Shown here piece after piece: positions 19,836-28,350 of a stretch of DNA of 28,350 nt. Numbering within the stretch: position 1 is the stretch's first letter; every line of letters begins with the position of its first letter. The stretch covers positions 1-28,350 of the forward strand of contig CALSCQ010003080.1 of the NCBI GenBank assembly GCA_943704525.1. The letters are read 5' to 3'. The notes beneath the pieces are model-generated. The model searched no databases and was not told where the DNA came from. It saw nothing but the letters and a program-made list of their open reading frames with translations. The DNA comes from Pigoraptor vietnamica (lineage: Eukaryota; Opisthokonta; Filasterea). The translations under genes were made by a program, and so were the position numbers.

Positions 19836-22800
19836 CAGCTCTGTTTCTCCCATCTCTTTATATGGCGACGGTCCTTTGACCTACTGCAAGGGCGCGCTCG
19901 CCCTACATGCACACGTGCTTACACGCACTTGCAACGCTTTGCCGTGCGTGCGCAGTCTGGCACGCAGTACCAGATTGACAACCAGCAAAACGCGGTCCAA
20001 TCGAAGACGTTTGTGGTGAATCCCTCGCGGAAGGATGCGACGGACGTCACCGTCCGCCTCTCTTTCCAGCTCAACAGAATTCGCGATCGCGGTGGGTAAT
20101 CTAGCCCTAACCCTAACCCTATGCCGCCGCACGCACGCACACAGCTGCCCAACTGACACCCTGGCATTGTCGCCGCACACCGCGCAGACTATTCGAGCTG
20201 CCAGGTCGCCGCGTCCACGACCATCAACGGGTCGCCGCGCACGATCACCGTTTCGTACCCGACGGTGTCGGACCTGCGCGACCTGACACGGGCGTCGTAC
20301 CCAATCGACATTAGCATGTCGAGCTTGTTCCAGCCCCTCGGCACCGTGCAGAACATTGGGCCGTTTGTCGTGGACCTCGAGCTATCGTGCGTGTCGGACC
20401 GGCAGACTGGCACGGTCGCCCAGCGGACGCAGACGCAGACGCGCACCTTCCGGCTGTCGCGCATCTCGTTTGTGTACTTCTCAAAGTACCCGATGCCCGT
20501 GTCTGGACGCGAGGCGCACCCGATCTCGGTGGAACGCTTCTACACGGCGCTGCCCGCCAACAACGTCCTCTACCTCAAAGTGGACGGATTTGACCAGTGG
20601 GTTTTTTCATATGTGTCGTTCCATGTCTTTCATTCTCTTTCTTTATTCCGCCTTTTCCTTTTTTCTTCACGCTATCGGCTTCGGTCTCTTTCTTTGTGCG
20701 TTTCTGTTTGCCATATCTTCACGCACCTCGTTCTGACACATCGCGTCCGACCCTCAAGGGGACCGAACACGTTCTGCCCGGCCGTTCCCCCGATGCTCAC
20801 CGTCCCCCGCACGTCGCTCTGCAACCAACCCTCGACCGTGGACGACGTCATGTCCCCGTGCTACGCATGGATAGAGTACACAGTTGAGGAGGACTGCGGA
20901 GCGGGTGGCACGCAACGCATTGTGAACCCGACTGCTTCGTGCAGCCAGCGCGTCGGCGTGCCCGTCAAGGACAACTGCCGCTACGCCGTCGAACTGCGCG
21001 TGTCCAACTTTGCCCTCGTGCTGCAGACGGTCATCTGGGCCGTGTTCTCGATCGACACGACGCCGCCGCGCATCGTCCCCGCGCTGCCCGTCAAGATACT
21101 CGGCCCGTGGTTCCTCAACCCCTCCGACCGCACGACGGACGAGCCCACGGTGTATTTCCAGGACACGGGGGCGTGGGTGGCGGGCTCCTGGGTCGACCTC
21201 TACAAGGAGGACGCCCACCTTCTGCCGGTCAAGAACCCGAACCCCGGGTACATGCTGGACAGCACCAACACGCCCCTCGTTCCCGTCACGGCCAACAGCA
21301 ACGTCAAGTCGTTCCTGTACGCGATCGGCGTCTGCCGTTATGGCGTGACCCGCCTCGGAGACGCCGACCCGTGCTGGCAGACGCCCGTCACCGCCGCGTT
21401 CGCAAGCAGGGAGGGTTTCTCGCAGGCGTCGTCGCTGCAGACCGCCGCGACGTACTACATCAACTCTGGCGCGACGAACTTTGCCGGCCTCGTTTCGCGG
21501 GCGCCGAGCCCTCCGCGCATCGTGGACACGCGCGCGCCGCTCGCGAGCGACCTTGCCGTGCAGCCGCTCATCACGGACCGAACGACGGGGCGACTCGTCA
21601 GCCGCCTTTTCCAGCCATCCATGCGCAATCTGCTGGCGACCTTCTCGGGCAAGGACTACCCCGGCGAGACGGGCATTGTGCGCGCGCAGTACAGCATCGT
21701 GGCTGTCGACGGGCGTGACGCGGGCGCGGCGTTAACGTTCTCTGGAGAGGCGAGCCCTTTGAAGACGGCGCCGTTTGGTGTTCCGTGCGACAGCCTCGGA
21801 GGTGTGTCTGGGAACTGAAATTGCGTTTTGCGCTTGTGTGGGCGCGTGGTGTTGGGGACTTATGAGCCAATATTCTGACCTTTTTCCTTGTCAGACGCGG
21901 AGATTCTGTTTGCGTCGATTCCGCTGAACGAGGCGACGGGCGATCTCATCAACGGACGATGGGGCAGCGATGCGGTGGGTGCTTTGACAATGTTGTCTCT
22001 TTCGCGCGCCAACACTCGTTGATGCACCATCACCCGCGTACTTGCGATGCACCCCCCCCACCCCCCCCCCCAACTCACCCTTTTGTTGTTCGCACTTTTG
22101 CGGATGTATCATGCGCATGCCGTGCGCGCGTTTGTCAGACGGCGTCGTCTCACCTATTGCATTCTTACATGTCCATCTCCTCTCCCCCCTGCATTTCAGA
22201 TCTCTTTCCAGCTGGGCGTCAAGCTCCCGGCCGACTGGCTGCCCAGCGACCAGCGCAGCACGTTCTTCAATGCCTATGGCCCCGTTCCTTTGGTCGTCCA
22301 AAACCGCCCACTTCCCAGCTTCGCCGCTGGGGGAATCAACGCGGGTTTTGCGGTGTCGCTTTGGACGGAGCTGCTTCCCGGCTCGACGTGTGGGTGACGC
22401 TTTGTTGTTGGGGTAGTTACATCCATTCGTTTACTTTGCTCTCCTTTCTGTCACGTATTCAAGTGCATGTGTACTGATCCGCCTTTGGCAAAATCGCACG
22501 CGCAGCGAACCTCAACTGCGTGTGGAAGATGACCTTCGACACGTGCGGCGGCTGCTCGCTGCGCCTGTGCCTCGACACGACCAACTCGCGTGCCGTGCTT
22601 CGCAACTCTGCCGGCAGCGACCTCGCCTCGAGCCCCATGCCCGCCGGATGGACCGAGACGGTGGTCTCGTACAATCACACGGCGGGTACTGTGTCCGTGT
22701 GGGCGCGAGAGAATGGCTCGCCCAAGGGGGCGGTAGGCACGGCGACGTTTAGCATCGGCGTGTCCACGAACGTCGGCGCACTCGACTTTGGCGAGGGCCA

Positions 22801-25800
22801 CCTGTCGTCCTTCAAGGTGTACAAGCAGGCACTCGACAACACGCAGCTGTCGACGTACGGTGCGTGGACGGCGCGCCTTGTGCGCGTGACTGTGTCATTA
22901 GATGCATATTTGCCCCGCTCACATCTCGCCGCGCACAGAGAGCGTCGTGCTGTATCCACTCGGCGGCTCGTTCTCGGACGCCGGTCCCATGGCCGCCAGT
23001 GGCGTGACGGTGGGCCTTGTCGAGCCCAACCACGCGCCCACGTTCGTCCCCGATCGATTCGGCACGCCCAATGCCGCCGCCACCTTCTCTGGCTCGCAGT
23101 TTATCAAGATCTTTGACGTGTGAGTTCTTCCCACTCCATTTTCCCGTCGCTTGAGCGATTTTTTGCGCGCGGTTGCTCCTCCTCTGCGCTGCCATTCAAG
23201 GCGCCCATTTCTGCAACGCTTCCCGTCACATGGTCGGAGACAAAAACATGGCCCGCGGAGTGACCCTTCTACTGCCTCCTCCTCCTCCTCCTCCCTCCCC
23301 CCACTCATCCAATTTGCACTCGCAGGTTCACTGCTCCTCTCAACGATCTCTCCATCGGCGCGTGGCTGCGCGGACCGACGACGCCGCAGCCGGCCAACAG
23401 CTGCATGGTGGCCGTTGGTTCATCTGCGGGCTCTCAGTGCAGCGTCACGCTGTCCGTGTATCCCGTGTACGTCAATGGTTCCGAACACCACTCTGTCGTC
23501 GCGCACAGCCTCACCTGCGCCAACGGAACTGGCAAGGCTACTGTCACGGCGACCGCCAGCGTGCCGGCGACGGGAGGGGTGTGGAGCCACACCTGGGTCG
23601 TCCGTCGCGGTGCATCGCTCGAAGCGTACTTTGAGGGCGTGCTGGTGGCGACCGCGCCCATCCCGGAGGGGCCCCTGCGCTCGGCTGTCGTCGCCGGCGT
23701 CGGCAGTCGGATCGGCGGTTGCCTCTACGAAACGGCGGGCGCTTTCAAGGGTGACCTTGACGACGTGACGATCCTCCGCCGCGCGCTCTCGGCGTCGGAG
23801 GTCGTTGCGCTCAACGCGCGCCACTACTGCGCCGAGGGCCTGTACAAGATTGAGCTCGCCGCGAACCCGGCCGTTCAGGACGACGCGCTGTTGGCGACGC
23901 TCCACCGCCGCGAGTTTTCGATCAGCGCCACGGTCACCGACGGCACCAAGCGCACCGCGACGACGACCCCCGTGCGCATGATCCTCGATTACACGCCGCC
24001 GGTGGCCGGCGTCGTGCGGGACGGCCAGGCCGCGGCGGACTCTGACTACGTCTCTCCGGACGCCTTTGGCGCGAACTGGGACGCCTGGATCGACATCGAC
24101 AGCGGCATGGACGAGTACGAGTACGCCGTCGGCACTGCATGCTACGACGCGGCGGCGAAGGACGTCACGTGGCGCTCGACGGGCCTCGCGCGTCGCATCG
24201 GCGGCATCGGCCTTGCCATTCCATTTGTCCCCGTGCCGGGCACCAAGTATATCTTCTCGGTGCGTGGGTCGAACGGCGCCGGCGTTGCGACGTACGCGTG
24301 CTCGTCGGGGGTGACCGTCGACATCTCGCCGCCGGTGATTTCCGACGTGCGCATTCTGCGCGCGTGGCCGGACCCTGCCGCCCCCGTGGCGCCTACGCGC
24401 TGGTACACGAACGACCTGGAGGGCCTCAACGCGACGTGGACGGCTACGGACAACATTGGCATTGCATCGTTCTTCGCGTCGCTCTCGTACGACAACGGCG
24501 CGCTCTTTGTGCAGTCGGACCCGCTCGAGCGGCCGCTGTTCGGCTACGCCGGCCGCTTTGGCTCTGGCGATCGGATCGTCGTGGCGATCACCGCGACAGA
24601 TCTCGCCGGCCTCACCGCCGTCGTCCGCGTGACCGTCGTATACGACGAGACGCCCCCTGTCCTTGCGCAGCCACTCGCCGTCGTCCGCCCGCCAGGCTTT
24701 CGCACCGCGGATGGACTCGTCAGCGTCGCCGCGTCGTACGCCTTTGTCGACCCCGAGCAGAACATCACGTCGGTTGTGCTCGCGGCGTCGACGACGCGAT
24801 ATCTCGCCGGTGCCGCCATTGCCACGGTCACGGGACCTGCCGCGGGAACCGTTTCGTTTGGCCCGGATGCGTCGAAGCTGAAGGACGGGACGACATACAC
24901 GCTCATCGCACGCGGCATCAACGAGGTGTGTGGTTGCCGCTGTCATGTCTCTGCCTCCATCCACGCGAACGGGTGCCTCTCTCGTCATGGTCTTGCGGGT
25001 GTGCCTGCTATTCCTATATCCGTAACACGCCCAATGTTCACATTCCATCCCGCAACCGCGCAGGGCGGCAATTACACGGACGCTTTGCTGCGCTTCCTGT
25101 TTGACGCGAGCCCGCCCGTGCTTGGGCCAATCCACGAGGCCGAGGGACCCGACACGCTCAATGTCGACGTGTCGTACCAGACGGACGCTGGCGCCATTGT
25201 CGTTGCGCTCGGCAACTGCCACGACCCGCACGACCCCGACCTCACGTTCGCCGCCGCCCTCCTCGACAACGGCACGGTGATCGTGCCCATGCAGGTGCGG
25301 GGGAGCGTCCCGTCTCTTTCTTCACATATGTTGTGAGAATTGCTTGTTTCGTGTTTCTTGTGAGATGCAAGTCGTGTAGTAGTACCCTCCTGACATCACA
25401 CCTCCACGCAGCAAATGGAGGCGCAGTCGTCCCAGGGCCAGCTGTACCTCGTGCTCAGCGGCCTTTCTTTGGTCGAGGGCCGCGTCTACACGGTAAACGT
25501 GAGCGTCGCCAACTCGAACGGCGGTGTTTCGGTGGCGACGACGAACGGCGTCCGGCTCTTTTCCCTCCCGTCGGACGCTGCCGTGAACGCAACGGTCGTG
25601 GGTGACGGAGCTGGGCCCGACGGGACCGCCTACCAACACGACGAGCGCTTTGTCCGCGTCGCGCTGAACACGCAGGCGGGGTCGCTCGTGAACCACTACG
25701 AGTACGCGCTGGTGCCCGCCGGTGTGGACAACGGCACGGACCCGGCGTACACGCGGCTGTCGTCGCTGAACAAGGCCAACGTCATCGCCATTCCGATTGT

Positions 25801-28279
25801 CCCCGGCTCGGTGCGGACGGGCGTCCAGTACGTCCTTCGCCTGCGCACCTACTTTCTCTACGCCACTGGCGAGTACTACCGCGACTCTGTCTCCACCAAC
25901 ACCGTTGTCCTCGACACGACGGCGCCGCCCGTCGGCTCGTTTGTCGGCTCGTTCGCGTGGACGGACGAGGGTCGCCGTGCGGTCGTGTCGCTCGCGCTCG
26001 CCGGCTTTGACGACCCGGAGTCAGGGACGGACACAGCCGCCAGTGCGTGGCACCTCGCGTCCACCCCGGATGGTTCGCAGTCGGTGACGGATTGGATGGC
26101 GCTGCCGTCGCCGAACGGGGTGCGTGTGCACGCTTGCCTCTAGTTTTGCTGTGCGTGCGTTTGGTGTGCTGCTGTCGTTTGCCTTGTTTCTGATTCTCGT
26201 GCGCTATGGCGTATACTGCTGGCAGATGCATTGTTCTATCTAATGGCTTGTTCGCGTGTCAGGTGTCCAACGTCAGCGTCGTCCTCGTGCACGCAATCGC
26301 GACGAGCGCGCCCATCTTTGCCACCGCACGCGTCTGCAACCGCGTCGGGCTCTGCACTGTCGGCACGGCACTCCTCACTGTGAACGTGCCGGCGACGCGA
26401 AAGCCGTCCGTGTTTGACCTTGCGGGACCCGACTGGAAGACGCTTCGTTACGACGCCGACGTCGACTTTGTGTCGTCATCGACGTCGTACTTTGCCGGTC
26501 TTGCCAACTTTGGCACGCGCGCGCGCGGTGCCTCGTGGATCCTAGCGTCGAGGTGAGCTCATTAATATGTAATATGGTACGGCCTCGTGAGGGAACTTCT
26601 TCTTCCAGCTGCTGTTGCACAGCTTCGACCTCGCAAGGTATTGACTTTCCGAATCGCAGCGATCTCGGCATTGAGGAGGTGGTGGCCTCTGGCCTGCTCT
26701 CGGACTCTGGCACGAGCGACTACATTCGCGCGGACGGCCTTCTCCTCGCCCACGGCCGCAAGTACTACGTGTGCGTGTCGTACGGCGCCGTGTCTCGCGA
26801 GTGCAGCGACGGCGCCGTGGTGGACCTAAAGAGCCCGCGCCCGGGGGCCATCTTTGACGGGCCCAATTTTGGCACCGACGAGGCGTTCCAGCGATCGACG
26901 TCGGTGGTGGCGGCCACTTGGGAGCCTTTCGTGGGCGTCGGCGCGTTCCTCGGGGCCAGCAGCGCCCTCCGTTCTGGCATTGCCTACTACGACTGGGCCG
27001 TCGGTGAGTGCTCTGCCTCTGTCTGTGTCTCTCTCTTCGAGTCGAGGGGGTTCAACCTCCATGACTGCCACGAACTGAGGCCTTTGTCTCTCTCTCGGCT
27101 CTTCTTTCTTCGCTGACGCAACCTCACGTTGCTACCGAAAAAGTGTACAGTCACTCTCGTGATCGCCTGCTTAATTTGCACTCTGCGTCGTGATTGCTCA
27201 CGCACAATTGGCCTCGCCGCGCGCAGGGTCCTTCCCGGGCGCGACCGACGTCTTTGACTTTGAGCGCGTCGGGATGGCGACGTCCGCGTCCAAGAGCGGT
27301 CTCGCGCTCGTCCCTGGGCACAAGTACTTTGTGACGGTGCGCGCCACCAGCCGCGTGGGCCGCGTCGCCTCTGCATCGAGCGACGGGTTTGTCGTGGACA
27401 TTTCGCCGCCGACGCTCGCTCCCTCGCTGAACTTCACGTCGCCGCTGTACGTGCGGCTCGGCAGCTCGTCCTCCGGCAACAAGGGCAGCGAGGCGGTCGT
27501 TGGGTGGGCGGGGATTGACGACGCGGAGAGCGGCGTGGCGTCGTTCCACGTCGCCATTGGATCGAAGTTTGGCCACGTTGACATTGCCGGGCCCATCGCC
27601 GCGCCCCCCGGCGAGCTCTCGCTCGTTCTGAGCGACCTTGCGCTTAAGGACGGCCACCCGTACTTTGTCAGCGTGCGCGCGACGAACCACGCGGGCCTCG
27701 AGGCGACCTACGCCTCCGAGCCTGTCGTCTTTGACGCAAGCGCCCCGCACCCCGGCGTGGTGAAGGCGACGTGGGAGGATAACAAGGTCGTCGCGGGCAC
27801 GAAGACGTTCACGACGCTCACGGTGCGCGCGAGCTGGTCGGGCTTCCGCGACCCTCACAGTGGCATTGCGCGGTACGAGTGGGCGATCGGCCGCAGCCCC
27901 GGCGACGGCGACATCATGGCGTTCGTGGCCGTCGGCACTGAACTGGGTGCGTTTGTTTGCCTTTCTTTAATTTTTTATTTTTCATTTTTTTTTCTATTTT
28001 TTCGTGGGGTGAGGGACTTTATTTGCGGCTCGCTGTTTGCTGCGTGCGTGTTGTCGGTGGGTGTTAACGGACGGGTTTTGTGTGCTCGACAGCTGCCGAC
28101 GAGGGCGGCATTCGCCTTGCCGACGGTGACGTCATGTACGTGACGGTGCGGGCGTTCAACGGCGCCGGCCTCGTCACGGATGCGTACTCGCAGCAGATGG
28201 TCGTCGACCGATCGCCGCCGCTCGTGGGCCTCACCGTCGACGGTTTTGACGGCATCGACCGCGACTTCCAGGCGACCCG
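17283..28279 (+). CDS. Giant secreted/surface EGF-LamG-Fn3-like repeat protein (3' end outside window)
   Basis: Exons: 17283..17418, 17838..17987, 18237..18347, 18673..18819, 18972..19100, 19376..19477, 19596..19708, 19956..20091, 20188..20596, 20759..21801, 21895..21974, 22200..22389, 22506..22859, 22939..23119, 23326..24925, 25064..25294, 25412..26119, 26263..26552, 26660..27003, 27227..27946, 28093..28279. All junctions stay in frame for 2453 residues and continue past the window. Residues 1-27 are a signal peptide (cleavage after AHA). Five EGF-like modules follow (~46-258), two calcium-binding (DVNEC, DIDEC), each on one phase 1-1 exon. Residues ~259-825 are beta-rich. Residues ~826-1034 and ~1034-1215 look LamG/concanavalin-like (GDLDDVTILRRALSASEV). 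From ~480 onward a VDxSPP-type motif recurs about eleven times (DTTPP, LDYTPP, VDISPP, VDRSPP), mostly joined to SGxxxYEWAxG and VRAxNxAG. Role likely adhesion or extracellular matrix. Whether a membrane anchor follows is unseen. Confidence 0.88.
18119..18203. repeat. AC microsatellite followed by AAC trinucleotide repeat
   Basis: An imperfect ACAC run (18119-18180) passes directly into about seven AAC units (18181-18203). Both lie in intron 2 of the surface gene, just before the pyrimidine-rich 3' end of the intron. Confidence 0.93.
18590..18602. repeat. C13 homopolymer in intron 3
   Basis: Thirteen consecutive C residues precede an ACAC stretch in the 3' part of intron 3 of the surface gene (18348-18672), possibly contributing to the pyrimidine tract. 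Confidence 0.95.
19160..19184. repeat. G25 homopolymer in intron 5
   Basis: Twenty-five consecutive G residues lie in intron 5 of the surface gene (19101-19375), preceded by CGGC. The transcript would carry the G run and could form a G-quadruplex. The exact length may be a sequencing estimate. Confidence 0.93.
19805..19832. repeat. AC microsatellite in intron 7
   Basis: About 14 AC units lie inside intron 7 of the surface gene (19709-19955). Confidence 0.95.
20105..20121. repeat. Interstitial telomere-type repeat (CCCTAA)
   Basis: Two full CCCTAA units and a CCCTA follow each other, 13 nt after the donor of intron 8 in the surface gene. This is the TTAGGG type read on the other strand. It is too short to be a chromosome end and sits inside a gene. 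Confidence 0.9.
22051..22072. repeat. C-rich run in intron 11
   Basis: Two runs of C (8 and 11 residues) separated by a single A lie in intron 11 of the surface gene (21975-22199). They are far upstream of the acceptor and non-coding. Confidence 0.85.
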
Positions 28280-28350
28280 GTGGGTGGCCTGCCGGTCGCG
28301 CGCGTTGCTGGCGCGTGTCGGACCTTTTTTTTTTTTTTTTTTCGAGTGCT
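28280..28350 (+). other. Start of intron 21, with T18 tract
   Basis: The donor ACCCG|GTGGGT begins an intron that contains an 18-base T run (28325-28342) close to the window end. The following TTCGAG at 28341-28346 could be its acceptor, giving a 67-nt intron in a valid phase. That would be the shortest in the gene, so I leave the next exon uncalled. Confidence 0.6.

Noticed and set aside
20939-21718. A 259-codon plus-strand frame in exon 10
   Set aside because: It is a shifted-frame shadow, Arg/Pro/Gln-rich, of the beta-rich coding sequence in the correct frame.
23420-25231. A 603-codon minus-strand frame opposite the surface gene
   Set aside because: It is an antisense shadow of exon 15: Arg/Val-rich with no domain, while the plus strand has a clear repeated protein pattern.
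26553-26608. Shorter version of surface gene intron 18 with acceptor CTTCCAG at 26608
   Set aside because: It is in frame but only 56 nt, shorter than any other intron, and adds a Ser-Cys-Cys-Cys stretch. The acceptor at 26659 gives a 107-nt intron and a cleaner module.

Overview
The window is nuclear DNA of a G+C-rich, intron-bearing eukaryote, most likely a free-living flagellated protist. Evidence: spliced genes throughout, GT/AC microsatellites, CCCTAA telomere-type repeats, a ciliary/centriolar gene (trichoplein), a kinetochore gene (CENP-H), the nonsense-mediated decay factor UPF2, and a giant secreted EGF/LamG protein. I cannot name the lineage from sequence alone. I modelled eight protein genes and 39 splice donors. 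Almost all donors begin GTG (GTGCGY, GTGAGT, GTGGGT, GTGTGT). Exceptions are two GTACGT, one GTTCGT and one GC donor. Most acceptors are CAG.

Layout. 1-144 is a GT microsatellite. 378-1607 (+) is an intronless alpha/beta hydrolase of the isoprenylcysteine methylesterase type. 1957-7652 (-) is UPF2 in 8 exons (1498 aa). 7826-9118 (-) is an intronless F-box-like protein with 20-residue leucine-rich repeats. 9386-10477 (+) is a stand-alone, bacterial-like orotate phosphoribosyltransferase. Its single intron carries a ~220-nt GT microsatellite, and its 3' end is tandemly copied three more times downstream (to ~10913). 11259-12521 (-) is a CENP-H-like kinetochore protein (256 aa). It sits head to head with 12829-15488 (+), trichoplein (508 aa, 7 exons), which contains a probable GC-AG intron. 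15718-16467 (-) is an unrecognised four-helix membrane protein (166 aa). 17283 to beyond the window end (+) is a giant secreted or surface protein with at least 21 exons and 2453 residues. It runs signal peptide, five EGF-like modules on symmetric phase 1-1 exons, a beta-rich region, two LamG-like segments, then a long array of Fn3/Ig-like modules joined by a VDxSPP-type motif.

The genes are not an operon and mostly serve unrelated jobs: prenyl-protein turnover, mRNA surveillance, ubiquitin-ligase adaptors, pyrimidine synthesis, chromosome segregation, cilium/centriole, cell surface. The CENP-H/trichoplein pair may share a bidirectional promoter. CACGTG motifs recur in three upstream regions: a CCAAT-CACGTGA composite before UPF2, one CACGTG between the LRR gene and OPRT, and a triple CACGTGA cluster before the giant surface gene. 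All exon boundaries are read by eye from splice motifs, frame and family conservation; no transcript evidence was available.
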